A stretch of DNA of 39,983 bases from Streptomyces regalis (GCF_001509475.1 NZ_LLZG01000408.1:1-39983), one strand, 5' to 3'. Positions 14,368-22,213 are shown, counted from the first letter of the stretch. Notes: generated from the letters alone by a model not told the origin. Program-made: numbers and translations.

Positions 14368-14640
14368 ATGGCGACACTGCACCAGCGGCGGCACTACCGC
14401 GAGGCGATCATGAAAAGCCTGTACGAGGCCATGGAAGGCAATCGCCTCCTCGGCCTCACCGGGGCGCAGCTGCGCGAGCACGTCGCCATGCCCGAGGAGG
14501 ACCTGGCCGCCGCCTGCACATACCTGGCGGCCGAGGGACTGATCCAGGTCGACTGGGCGCGAGGAAACACACCCGCGATGGTCACACTGCTGCACAAGGG
14601 GATCCAGCTCATGGAGTCCGAGGAGAAGGACGGTGACTGA
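14368..14640 (+). CDS. Small winged-helix protein
   Basis: 90 residues from ATG 14368, preceded by GAGAGGCAGG; a longer in-frame start at 14290 has no site. HQRRHYREAIMKSLYEAMEG, then LLGLTGAQLREHVAMPEEDL (recognition helix region), AAACTYLAAEGLIQVDWARG and a C-terminal strand-helix form a winged-helix layout typical of small regulators or adaptor proteins. No effector domain exists. It lies between DUF5994 and Asp23 genes and may regulate them, which is inferred only from position. Confidence 0.65.
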   Translation: MATLHQRRHYREAIMKSLYEAMEGNRLLGLTGAQLREHVAMPEEDLAAACTYLAAEGLIQVDWARGNTPAMVTLLHKGIQLMESEEKDGD

Positions 14641-15100
14641 CATGGCCGAGGCCACCCTCAGGGCTCCGGCCGGTCACATGACGGCCATGTCCTCCCATAT
14701 GACTGAAATGGGCGTCTCGGGCCTACCCTGGTGAGTGGGTCGGCGCACTCTCACGTGCAATGACCCGGAAGGGCGGCCCCGGTGTGTATACGCCGGGGCC
14801 GTTGCGTCACCGGCGTCGTCGGGGCGCTCGGCAGGGACACGCTCCACCTGCTGATCATCGGGGTGATGGTGCTCATCGCCGATCTTGTCCTCCTCAGATC
14901 ACGGACGGGCGCAGCCGCAGGTCCCGCGTCCGGTAGGGCGGTCCGACCGGCCGGCCGACCTGCCCTTCTGCGTGGGTCACCACCGCTGCCTCCTGGCGCA
15001 ATGCCCGACATCGCTCACATGCCATTTGCCTGAGCGAGGTCGGGCACTCGCCGTCAGCGTGAAAGGAAGGGGCACGACAGGCCGCCTGTTGCGCCGGAAA
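14641..15100. other. Spacer with a hairpin, no supported gene
   Basis: GGCCCCGG (14775-14782) pairs with CCGGGGCC (14793-14800), a terminator-like stem without a T run about 135 bases after the previous stop. Downstream, an open frame with a hydrophobic stretch (LHLLIIGVMVLIADLVLL, about 14845-14900) may be a relic of a small membrane protein, but start and end are not convincing. Confidence 0.4.
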
Positions 15101-15547
15101 GTGGTGACCGAGGCGAACCGCGGCGGGAAGAGTGCGGGGGTGCCGCACAGAAGCGATCCGGGGTCGCGCGGCCCTGCGACAATCGCCGACGGTGTGGTGG
15201 CGAAGATCGCCGGGATGGCGGCCCGCGATGTGCCGGGCGTCCATTCGATGGGCGGTGGGTTCGCCCGTGGCGTGGGGGCGATGCGTGAACGTATGCCCGG
15301 TGCCGGCGGGAAGTCCGTCACCAGCGGGGTGAAGGTCGAGGTCGGCGAGGTACAGACCGCGGTCTACCTGGAGATCGTCGTCGAGTACGGCGTCTCCATC
15401 ATCGAGGTCGCGGGCGACGTCAGAGAGAACGTGATCGCTGCCATCGAGCGGATGACCGGTCTGGAAGTTGTCGAGGTCAACATCGCGGTCGGCGATGTGC
15501 ATGTGTTCGACGAGGACGAGGAACAACCAGAGCGGCGGCTCGAGTAG
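15101..15547 (+). CDS. Asp23/Gls24 family envelope stress protein
   Basis: 148 residues from GTG 15101 (GTG 15104 and GTG 15059 are also possible; ribosome sites are weak). The Asp23/Gls24 core is clear: TIADGVVAKIAGMAARDVPG, then GVKVEVGEVQTAVYLEIVVE, YGVSIIEVAGDVRENV and a final MTGLEVVEVNIAVGDVHV. Known: Asp23 proteins sit at the inner face of the membrane through a membrane partner and respond to envelope or alkaline stress. Here the next gene, 36 bases downstream, encodes a tiny hydrophobic protein that might be such a partner. The acidic tail (DEDEEQPERRLE) is usual for actinomycete members. Confidence 0.87.
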   Translation: MVTEANRGGKSAGVPHRSDPGSRGPATIADGVVAKIAGMAARDVPGVHSMGGGFARGVGAMRERMPGAGGKSVTSGVKVEVGEVQTAVYLEIVVEYGVSIIEVAGDVRENVIAAIERMTGLEVVEVNIAVGDVHVFDEDEEQPERRLE

Positions 15548-15583
15548 TCGCTTGGCGGAGCCAAGGCGAGCAAGGAGCGCGCG

Positions 15584-15763
15584 ATGGGGATGGCAGCGGT
15601 TGGCCTGTTCACCGGGATGGCGCCGGGTTTCGCCGGACACTTAGCCGGCTTCGGCACGTTCTTGCTAACGGGGGCCTCTGCGACCTCTTCCACACCCGCG
15701 AGCACGGCAACCAGCGGCGGTGAGACCAGCCGCTCCTGGGAGGACGACCGCCGACGGAAGTGA
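15584..15763 (+). CDS. Small hydrophobic protein after Asp23
   Basis: 59 residues from ATG 15584 with AAGGAG (15572-15577) six bases upstream, a strong site. The N-terminal half (MGMAAVGLFTGMAPGFAGHL, AGFGTFLLTGASAT) is hydrophobic and could be one membrane segment or hairpin; the C-terminal half is polar and ends in DDRRRK. It follows the Asp23 gene in the same direction. A membrane-anchor role for Asp23 is a guess from position. Confidence 0.5.
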   Translation: MGMAAVGLFTGMAPGFAGHLAGFGTFLLTGASATSSTPASTATSGGETSRSWEDDRRRK

Positions 15764-15803
15764 GCCGACGTCCAGGAGCGGTCCGTTCGGCCTCTCCGAG
15801 GAG

Positions 15804-15872
15804 TAGCGTGAATTCATCGGGAGCATTTCGCACACCGGCTCCGATGCCGGTTTCGTTCCCGGTGAGCAACGA
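15804..15872 (+). promoter_or_regulatory. Conserved leader of DUF5994 gene 2 with hairpin
   Basis: TAGCGT (15804-15809) and the following leader align with the leader at 13021-13091. TCGTT (15853-15857) pairs with AACGA (15868-15872) around CCCGGTGAGC. Conservation of the loop and a compensatory T-A to C-G change relative to the first copy suggest selection on RNA structure, or recent duplication. Confidence 0.5.
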
Positions 15873-15919
15873 CGCCGGCCAACTGTCCACGCACAGAGGT
15901 CCGGAGACGGGTTCGCGCG

Positions 15920-16480
15920 ATGTCCGCGACCACCGACCATCCCCCGCTACGGGCCGTGCCCTTCAGGGCCCCGACCGCACGACTCGCGCTGAAACCCGTG
16001 AGTCCTTCACCAGGGCATGCCGAACCGGACGGCGCCTGGTGGCCCCGTTCACGTGACCTGACACCCGAACTCTCCGCCTTGGCGGACGTACTGGATCCGC
16101 TGTCGGGACGGATCACCCATATCGCCGTCAACCCCCGCCACTGGCCGATCCTCCCGCGCAAGATCTTCGTCAACGGCCATGTGGTGAAGGTCGGTTGGTT
16201 CACGTCGGAGCAGGATCCTCAAAGAATCCTGCTGCTGTCCTATACGGCGGGCCGCTGGGACCTCCTGGTGATACCTCCGGAGACCAGCGCCCCCTCCGCC
16301 GCCCGGCTGATGGCCGCCGCGAGCGCGAACACCGGCCCGCCGATGACCGCGACCGCCCTCCTGACGGCGGAACAGGCCGGCGAAACTTCCTCGTCGTACG
16401 AGGCCACCACCGGCCGGCCCGGCCGACTGGTGGTGGGGATGTGCCGGTCGTCGTCGCCGCTCTGGCCGTCGGTGGCCTGA
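15920..16480 (+). CDS. DUF5994 family protein
   Basis: 186 residues, the same length as the copy at 13130. The core is complete: PDGAWWPRSRDLTPELSALA, SGRITHIAVNPRHWPILPRK, VVKVGWFTSEQDPQRILLLSY and RWDLLVIPPET. ATG 15920 follows GGAGACGGG at fair spacing and the start matches its paralogue. Leader similarity shows that both genes came from one duplication that included the promoter. The C-terminus turns basic and hydrophobic (VVGMCRSSSPLWPSVA), unlike the first copy. Confidence 0.85.
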   Translation: MSATTDHPPLRAVPFRAPTARLALKPVSPSPGHAEPDGAWWPRSRDLTPELSALADVLDPLSGRITHIAVNPRHWPILPRKIFVNGHVVKVGWFTSEQDPQRILLLSYTAGRWDLLVIPPETSAPSAARLMAAASANTGPPMTATALLTAEQAGETSSSYEATTGRPGRLVVGMCRSSSPLWPSVA

Positions 16481-16511
16481 TCATTCGCCGGGCAGTCCGT
16501 GGTGGGCCGGA

Positions 16512-16910
16512 TCAGACGTGACCACTTGCCGCGGCCGCCATGAGCGGTTCCGCGGCCTCCTCGGTCGTATCCGGAGCGACGACCAGCAGGTCCCAGCGCC
16601 CCCGGCCGGGGGCGAGCAGGACGATCGTGTGCGGGGCGGATGCCGCCACGGTCCTGCGCAGTCGTACGACCTGGTTGAAGACGAGCATCCGGCCGGGCAC
16701 CGCGGGCCACGCCGCCCCGTTGACGGTGACGCTGGTGATGTGGCCCCACGCGCGTGGCAACCCGGCGAGCAGCCGGGGGAGTTCGGCGAGCAGATCGTAC
16801 GAGCGGGGCCACCACCCCCCGTCGATGGGCTGGGGCATGCCCCCGTGGGGAGCCAGGCGCAGGCGGAGAAGGGGATGGGAGGGAGGCGGGGGTTGCAGCG
16901 CGGTGGTCAT
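16512..16910 (-). CDS. DUF5994 family protein, short form
   Basis: 132 residues from ATG 16910 with AGGAG six bases upstream on the minus strand. After a proline-rich start the core reads PIDGGWWPRSYDLLAELPRL, AWGHITSVTVNGAAWPAVPG, VVRLRRTVAASAPHTIVLL and RWDLLVVAPDTTEE. It lacks the C-terminal extension of the other copies and is more diverged. It is convergent with the copy at 15920, their stops being 31 bases apart, and lies downstream of the desaturase relic. Confidence 0.83.
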   Translation of the reverse strand: MTTALQPPPPSHPLLRLRLAPHGGMPQPIDGGWWPRSYDLLAELPRLLAGLPRAWGHITSVTVNGAAWPAVPGRMLVFNQVVRLRRTVAASAPHTIVLLAPGRGRWDLLVVAPDTTEEAAEPLMAAAASGHV

Positions 16911-16958
16911 GAAAGCTCCTGTCAACTGCCGTGCGGCGGAGGAGGTGAGTGACCGGTG

Positions 16959-17471
16959 TCAGGCGCGGCGGGCGGCCACGCGGTCCGGTGTGGGCCAGCG
17001 CACGTCGTGCACCCAGCCGAGGCGTTCGAGGAGGCGGATGACGGCGGCGGAGGGGTCGAGCTGGCCGCGGTCGACGCCGTGGCGGGCGCTGGTGGGGTCG
17101 GCGTGGTGGAGGTTGTGCCAGCTCTCGCCGAACGACAGCAGGGCCAGCGGCCACAGGTTGGTGGCCCGGTCGTGGCGCCGGGTGCGGAACGGGCGCTCAC
17201 CGATCATGTGACAGAGGGAGTTCACGCTCCAGGTGACATGGTGGAGCAGCGCGATGCGCACAAGTCCCGCCCACAGCAGGGCGGTTACGCCGTACAGCCA
17301 CGTACCGCCGATGGCCCAGCCCACCGCGAACGGCAGGACGAGCGTGAGGACGCACAGCGCCGGGAAGGCGCGGGAGACGGCGCGGATGTCGCGGTCGGCG
17401 AGCAGGTCGGGGGCGTAACGGTCGGCGGGTGTGCGGTCGTTGCGGAACAGCCAGCCGACGTGCGCGTGCAG
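16959..17471 (-). pseudogene. 5'-truncated fatty acid desaturase
   Basis: The C-terminal half of an acyl-CoA delta-9 type desaturase: HAHVGWLFRNDRT, two membrane segments (FPALCVLTLVLPFAVGWAIG and LYGVTALLWAGLVRIALL), the histidine box HHVTW...CH and the last box WHNLHHADPTSARHGVD. The N-terminal half with the first membrane pair and the HRxHH box is missing. Similarity stops near 17471, and upstream sequence in this frame is low-complexity and out of character. An open frame continues to 17702 but looks non-coding. Without the first histidine box the di-iron site cannot form. Confidence 0.75.
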
Positions 17472-17594
17472 CGTCTGTGCATCGTCGTCGCGGCTCTGTG
17501 CGGGGTGTCGGTGCTGCTGCGGGAGACTCCGTACGCGGTCGCTGTGGCCTGGCTGGCGGGTGCGGGAATCTGTGTGCGCGGCTGCGGTAGTTGA
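17469..17594 (+). pseudogene. Possible 3' remnant of a membrane-protein gene
   Basis: On the plus strand, starting where the desaturase similarity ends, an open frame with good third-position GC reads LCIVVAALCGVSVLLRETPY and AVAVAWLAGAGICVRGCGS, then TGA at 17592-17594. It looks like two transmembrane helices at a protein's C-terminus. The family is not recognised. Two gene halves meeting head to tail at 17470 suggest a recombination scar. Confidence 0.3.
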
Positions 17595-17801
17595 GGCCGG
17601 GGGCGAACGGGCGCGGCGGTGGGGGCGAGCAGGCTCACACCGCGGGCCGGAGCTCCGGACGGCCGGTGAGGATGCCCTGGTAGACGTCCGGGCTTCGTGC
17701 ACCCTGGCGGCGTCGGGCGGCGGTGCGCAATCTCGGTCCGGTGGGCAAGTTGGGCGGTTACCCAGGGTCAGGGCTGGACCGTTCCGCGGGAGATGCGGCC
17801 C

Positions 17802-18629
17802 TTATCCGATGATGGCCACCGGGGCGTCCCAGGCGTTGCGGTCGACGGTGATGGTGTGGCCGCCGCGGGTCTCCTTGCTGTTGACCATGTACTGGTGTGC
17901 ACGGCTGTGGTTGGTGTACAGCTTGGGATCCCAGGGCCAGTCGGCGGTTGTGGTGTTCTGCTTGTTCCACAGCGCGTACCACAGGTTCCCCGGGAGGTCG
18001 GTCCGGTTGGTGGCGGTGGCGACGGCTTTGGCGCTGGAGCTGCTGAAGCCGTAGTACCCGGCGCGGTAGGTGTTGGCTCGCAGGGTCTTGGTGAAGGAGC
18101 GCACGTACGTCAGGGCGGCGTCGTTGCACGCTTTGTTCGTGATGTCGTACGGCTCCATGTCGAGGTAGATGGGGCTGCCGGGCTTCATGCCGAGTGCGGA
18201 CGCCTTGGCGATCGCGTCCTTGGCGTTGCTCGCCCCGAGAGAGGCTGCCGTGGTGGCGGTGAATTTCTCCGGGTTCTTGCTGGTCTGGCAGGGCGGCTGG
18301 GCGCCGACGTAGAGCGGGATGATCTTCCAGCCGGCGGCATTGACCGACTTCACCCAGGACGGGGTGAGGTTGGGCTGGGCGCAGCCACGGTTCTTGCCGC
18401 CGATGTAGACGGCGGCGGCGCCGTAGAAGCCGTTGTTCCAGGCCTTCATCGCGGCGAGGGAGGGCGCCGTGCAGGTGTCGAACGCCCGGCCCGTGTACGT
18501 CTTCTGCGGCGGCCAGGTCGTGGCGGCCATGGAGGTCTGCGCAGCGATCCCGGCGCCCGCGACTACGACGACGCCCGTTGAGACCCACGCGATGTGCCGG
18601 TTCCTCTTGGACAGCCGGTGACTGGCCAT
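17802..18629 (-). CDS. Secreted DUF1906 (glycoside-hydrolase-like) protein
   Basis: 275 residues from ATG 18629; GTG 18635 is an alternative. A signal peptide is clear: basic MASHRLSKRNRH, hydrophobic VSTGVVVVAGAGIAA, and cleavage near SMA-A. The mature protein matches the DUF1906 TIM-barrel family (Rv2525c-like): TGRAFDTCTAPSLAAMKAW at the start, YGAAAVYIGG, WKIIPLYVG, SPIYLDMEPYD and YRAGYYGFS. The aspartate and glutamate of YLDMEPYD are the likely active-site acids. Known: the family acts on or binds cell-envelope glycans, with Tat- or Sec-exported members. It is monocistronic between scarred regions. Confidence 0.85.
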   Translation of the reverse strand: MASHRLSKRNRHIAWVSTGVVVVAGAGIAAQTSMAATTWPPQKTYTGRAFDTCTAPSLAAMKAWNNGFYGAAAVYIGGKNRGCAQPNLTPSWVKSVNAAGWKIIPLYVGAQPPCQTSKNPEKFTATTAASLGASNAKDAIAKASALGMKPGSPIYLDMEPYDITNKACNDAALTYVRSFTKTLRANTYRAGYYGFSSSSAKAVATATNRTDLPGNLWYALWNKQNTTTADWPWDPKLYTNHSRAHQYMVNSKETRGGHTITVDRNAWDAPVAIIG

Positions 18630-19205
18630 TCCCACCCCATTCGGAACGCGGCCCACGGCCGCATTGGTGCACCGGCGGAAGGTTTTCAGAGCGGTGACAC
18701 ACCATGGGGTATGACTGCAGCACTCGGCGTCTTCTGTGGCGGCGCGGTTGAGCTCCGAGCCGGAGTCCTCCACACCCTATCCAAGATCTACACGCTGGTT
18801 GGCAGCGGAGGGGCGTCCATGCGCTGCCATGAGCTGCACGACGGCGTGACCGTCGCCCAACAAGAAGCCAGGACGTCGCGTCAGGAGGTCAGGTGGGCAG
18901 TGCGCCGTAGGTAACCACACCCACAGCGGCTAGAAACGGCCGGCCCATTGGTGCGCGTTTCCGCCGCGTGGGCGAGGGTCACTGCGGCCATACGGGTCAC
19001 AGAATGCTGAACGGATCGGGGCCGGCAGAGATGTTGCCCGCGGCGACTGAGTACCTGGCGATTGCTGGAGAGTGCAGCGGGCGTGATCAGGGCGGCGGCC
19101 GCGGCTGCGTCCACCGCTCAGGGGGCACGACCGGGCGGGCTGGGTGAGTCCGTACGGATCCTTTCTGACGGACACGGCACAGGCTGGTTCGATGCTCTCC
19201 GCACA
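18630..19205. other. Long spacer, no supported gene
   Basis: Apart from the upstream region of the DUF1906 gene I see only short open frames with poor codon bias. CCGTACGG (about 19150-19157) is a small palindrome. The spacer may be worn coding DNA. Confidence 0.4.
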
Positions 19206-19251
19206 GATGACGGCGGCCTTCCAGACCATGGTCTGGAAGGCCGCCGTCATC
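19206..19251. terminator. 46-base perfect palindrome
   Basis: Positions 19206-19228 are the exact reverse complement of 19229-19251, centred on CCATGG, so RNA could fold into a stem of about 21 pairs with a CATG loop. It lies 37 bases beyond the stop of the minus-strand gene at 19288 and is probably its terminator. No T run follows on either strand. Confidence 0.7.
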
Positions 19252-19287
19252 CAAGGTGTGCCCGGATCATTGGGATAGCCGGGCGTC

Positions 19288-19572
19288 TCAGTCGCCGATG
19301 AAGCGATCGACTCTCACTTCGGTGAGTGAGTCCAGCGCATCGAGCTGTGCGGCCGCTGCGGCGATCTGGTCGTACTCCGTTCGCGAGATGCGGATGCGGT
19401 AGTACTCGATCACTCGCGCGAGGTCGTCCACGGCCAGTTCGGCCTCGTCATTGTCGATCATGTGGACGACCGACCGCAGTGCTCTTACGGGACCTTCCTC
19501 TCCTGCGAGCCGGCCCGAGATGCTCTCGGCGGCCGCGCGGATGAGTACATCGGGCGAGTCCGGTTCGTTCAT
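19288..19572 (-). CDS. MafI-like immunity protein, orphan
   Basis: 94 residues from ATG 19572; GTG 19602, overlapping the stop of the upstream remnant as GTGA, is a possible longer start. The protein is acidic and all-helical: SISGRLAGEEGPVRALRSVV, HMIDNDEAELAVDDLARVIE, YYRIRISRTEYDQIAAAAAQ. This is the pattern of MafI-type immunity proteins that pair with polymorphic toxins. The tail of another minus-strand gene directly upstream fits a toxin-immunity order in which the toxin was lost. The family match is by eye only. Confidence 0.5.
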   Translation of the reverse strand: MNEPDSPDVLIRAAAESISGRLAGEEGPVRALRSVVHMIDNDEAELAVDDLARVIEYYRIRISRTEYDQIAAAAAQLDALDSLTEVRVDRFIGD

Positions 19573-19598
19573 CTGCTGAGACTTTCTCCCTCGGAAGG

Positions 19599-19700
19599 TC
19601 ACCCGGTCCGGTTGATGGAGGCAGTGGTCACGCCCAGAGGCTTTCCGTCGGGCGCCGGGGTGGTGCGGTAGTACACGTAGACCGTGTACTTCTTTTTCTT
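19599..19700 (-). pseudogene. 3' tail of a deleted gene, possibly a polymorphic toxin
   Basis: The minus strand reads KKKKYTVYVYYRTTPAPDGK, then PLGVTTASINRTG and TGA (19601-19599). Bias is GC-rich at third positions. The stop overlaps a GTG that could start the MafI-like gene. Upstream, at about 19700, the reading runs into a plus-strand dioxygenase fragment, so the rest of the gene is missing. A toxin C-terminus is inferred from its position before an immunity-like gene. Confidence 0.4.
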
Positions 19701-19704
19701 ACGG

Positions 19705-20232
19705 CATCCACAGCCGGTCGAGGTCCGCGAGGCCTTCGCCGGCGGGATCCGCTACGTGCAGAACCTGCACGACGGCTACGGACTCGGCAAGAGCTGGCAG
19801 GACACCTTCGAGACCGACGACCGCGCCGAGGTGGAGCGGTTCCTGGCGGCCTCCGAAGCCGAGTGGGAGTGGGGCCCGGACGGCATCCGCGTGGTGCAGC
19901 ACCGCCGGGCCACCACCACGCACCCGGTGACGGGCGCCGAGGTCTGGTTCAACCAGGCCGATCAGTGGCACCCGGCCGGCCTCGGCGACGAGACCTCCAA
20001 GGAGCTGTACGACATCCTCGCGCCCGAGGAGTTCCCGCAGTACGTCACGTTCGCCGACGGCACGCCCATACCGGACGAGTACATCACCCAGATCCGCGAC
20101 CGGGGCCTGGAGCTGGCCGTGGACGTGGACTGGCGGTTCGGCGACGTGCTGGTGATCGACAACGTGCTCACCGGGCACGGCCGCCACCCCTTCGAGGGCA
20201 CCCGCCGGATCCTGGTCGCCATGTCCGACTGA
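19705..20232 (+). pseudogene. 5'-truncated TauD/TfdA-type dioxygenase
   Basis: The C-terminal half of an Fe(II)/2-oxoglutarate dioxygenase of the clavaminate-synthase/TauD type: EAFAGGIRYVQNLHDGYGLG, KSWQDTFETDD, GAEVWFNQADQWHPAGL and the end VDWRFGDVLVIDNVLTGHGR followed by HPFEGTRRILVAM, with the distal iron histidine and the 2-oxoglutarate arginine. The first half, including the HxD iron motif, is absent, so it cannot be active. The break near 19700 coincides with the end of the minus-strand gene tail. Confidence 0.8.
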
Positions 20233-20296
20233 CCCGTCCCGCGCGGCGACCGCGGCCCCGTCCTCCCCCGCCACCGGGACGGACGGGGCCGCACCG

Positions 20297-20944
20297 TCAT
20301 GCCCGCAGGAAGGCGAGGACGGCGAGGACCCGGCGATGGCCCTCGGTGTCCACCGGCAGGTCCAGCTTGTTGAAGATGTTGCCGATGTGCTTGTTCACGG
20401 CCGCCTCGCTGATGAACAGATGCTTGGCGAGGCTGGCGTTGGTGCGGCCCTCCGCAATCAGCGCGAGCACCTCGCGTTCCCGCGCGCTCAGCCGCTCCAG
20501 CGGGTCCTGGCGCAGCCGCACCAGCTGGGTGATCACCTCGGGGTCCACCACGGTGCCGCCGGCGGCCACCCGCTCGATCGCGGACACGAAGTCCACGACC
20601 GCACTCACCCTTTCCTTGAGCAGGTAACCCACCCCGGCCCCGCCGCCCGAGTCGAGCAGGCGCAGCGCGTAGGAGCGCTCGACGTACTGGCTGAGGACGA
20701 GCACGGGCAGGCCGGGGAACTCCTCGCGCAGCGTCACCGCCGAGCGCAGCCCGTCGTCGCTGAGCGACGGCGGCATCCGTACGTCGGTGACGATCAGGTC
20801 CGGCCGGTCGGCGCGTACCGCCGCCACCAGCGCGTCGGCGTCCCCGACGGCCGCCACCACCTCGTGGCCGACCCGCTGCAACAGCCCGACCAGTCCTTCG
20901 CGCAACAGGACGGCGTCCTCGGCCACGATCAGGCGAAGCGACAT
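20297..20944 (-). CDS. NarL/LuxR-type response regulator
   Basis: 215 residues. The receiver domain has acidic pocket ED (9-10), phosphoacceptor D54 (IVTDVRMPP), LVLSQY and K near residue 110 (YLLKERV). The C-terminal LuxR-type HTH reads LSAREREVLALIAEGRTNAS and LAKHLFISEAAVNKHIGNIF. The gene's start overlaps the end of the histidine kinase gene by 16 bases, so the two are co-translated. The neighbouring divergent ABC exporter is the likely target, through the inverted repeat at 22181-22202. Confidence 0.93.
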   Translation of the reverse strand: MSLRLIVAEDAVLLREGLVGLLQRVGHEVVAAVGDADALVAAVRADRPDLIVTDVRMPPSLSDDGLRSAVTLREEFPGLPVLVLSQYVERSYALRLLDSGGGAGVGYLLKERVSAVVDFVSAIERVAAGGTVVDPEVITQLVRLRQDPLERLSAREREVLALIAEGRTNASLAKHLFISEAAVNKHIGNIFNKLDLPVDTEGHRRVLAVLAFLRA

Positions 20945-22149
20945 GGAACCTCCACATGCAGCAGGGTGGGACCACCGACCGGGCTCGACACACGCATCCG
21001 GCCGTCGAGCGCCATGACCCGGTCCGCGAGCCCGGTCACGCCGCTGCCCGCTTCGGGATCGACCCCACCGTGACCGTCGTCCGTGATGTCGAGGATCAAC
21101 AGATCGGAATGGTAGCGCCCGCGTACCTGGGCGCTGCCGGCTCCGCTGTGCTTGGCGATATTCGTCATGGCCTCGTTGATCAGGTAGTACATCGTCGTCT
21201 CGAGTTTCCTGGGCAGCCGCTCGGGCAGGCGCAGATCGACCGTCACCGGGATCGGGAACCGGCCGGCGTAGTCCTCGATCGCCGCGACCAGCCCGTGGTC
21301 GGCGAGCACGGGCGGGTTGAGGCCCCGGATCAGTGCCCTCAACTCCTGGTGGGCGGTGGACAGTTGGGCCTCGGCCTGGGTCAGCAGGTCGGCCTGCGCG
21401 GAGTCCTCCGGGACCTCCAGGCGCATCAGCCCGAGCGTCATCCCGAGCGAGACGAGCCGCTGCTGCGCCCCGTCGTGCAGGTCGCGCTCGATGCGCACCC
21501 GCTCGGCGTCGAAGGCGTCGAGCAGCCGCGACTGCGAGGCACGTACCTCACGCAGCTCCTCCCCGAGCTCCTTGTCGCGCGGCGCGAGGAAGGTGCGGGC
21601 CATGGCGGCCCGCGCCCCCGCCCATGACGTCACCGTGTACGGCGAGGCGAGCAGCACGATCGCCCCGAACACCGTCCACGGCCAGGTGTCGCGGTCGGTC
21701 GTGGCGATGGTGGTGGCGGGGATCCCGAAGGAGAACCCGAGGACCATCAGGTCCATCCACCACAGCGCCGCCGCCGACAGCAGCGTGAACATCAACTCCC
21801 GCCATGTCACCTGTTCCTTGAGCCGGGTGGCCATCCAGGCGCGCAGACCGGGGCCGTCCGGGGCCCGGTGCGGATCGGGCAGGTGGTCCAGGTCCACCAG
21901 GCGCAGTCGGCGGCGCTCCACCCTGGCCACCAGCGTGGAGACCAGCACCATGCCGACCAGAGGCGCGACGCCGATCAGTACGACCAGCAGGGCGAGCCCC
22001 GCGGCCAGGCCCAGGGCGAAGACCAGCACAGCCGCGGCGCCGACCACGACGCCCCCGCTCAGATAGGCCAGCGACCGCCAGGGCCAGCTCGAGGTCAGGA
22101 AGCTCAGCGGACGCTGGGCCATGGCCTGCCAGGCCGTTGTGGGTTGCAT
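20929..22149 (-). CDS. Sensor histidine kinase (HisKA_3 type)
   Basis: 406 residues from ATG 22149. An N-terminal sensor region has about four membrane segments (LAYLSGGVVVGAAAVLVFAL, LALLVVLIGVAPLVGMVLV, ELMFTLLSAAALWWMDLMV and WTVFGAIVLLASPYTVTSW). The dimerisation box RVRIERDLHDGAQQRLVSLG carries the phosphorylated histidine; an HATPase with INEAMTNIAKHSGA (N box), DDGHGG and GSGVTGLADRV (G boxes) follows. The sensor domain has no large extracellular part, as in kinases that sense through an ABC partner or the membrane. It is divergent from the ABC genes with a palindromic control region between. Confidence 0.92.
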   Translation of the reverse strand: MQPTTAWQAMAQRPLSFLTSSWPWRSLAYLSGGVVVGAAAVLVFALGLAAGLALLVVLIGVAPLVGMVLVSTLVARVERRRLRLVDLDHLPDPHRAPDGPGLRAWMATRLKEQVTWRELMFTLLSAAALWWMDLMVLGFSFGIPATTIATTDRDTWPWTVFGAIVLLASPYTVTSWAGARAAMARTFLAPRDKELGEELREVRASQSRLLDAFDAERVRIERDLHDGAQQRLVSLGMTLGLMRLEVPEDSAQADLLTQAEAQLSTAHQELRALIRGLNPPVLADHGLVAAIEDYAGRFPIPVTVDLRLPERLPRKLETTMYYLINEAMTNIAKHSGAGSAQVRGRYHSDLLILDITDDGHGGVDPEAGSGVTGLADRVMALDGRMRVSSPVGGPTLLHVEVPCRFA

Positions 22150-22180
22150 GCGATCAACGTAACTGCGGGGAAGGGGATTT

Positions 22181-22213
22181 GGGGTAGAGCTGCCTCTACC
22201 CCAGGAGTAGAGG
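22181..22213. promoter_or_regulatory. Inverted repeat operator between kinase and ABC genes
   Basis: GGGGTAGAG (22181-22189), spacer CTGC, CTCTACCCC (22194-22202) is a perfect nine-base inverted repeat. A further half-like site AGTAGAGG follows at 22206-22213. It is the most likely binding site of the adjacent response regulator. Confidence 0.55.

Noticed and set aside
14894..15640. Minus-strand gene opposite Asp23
   Set aside because: His/Asp/Arg-rich shadow; the Asp23 core on the plus strand is unambiguous.
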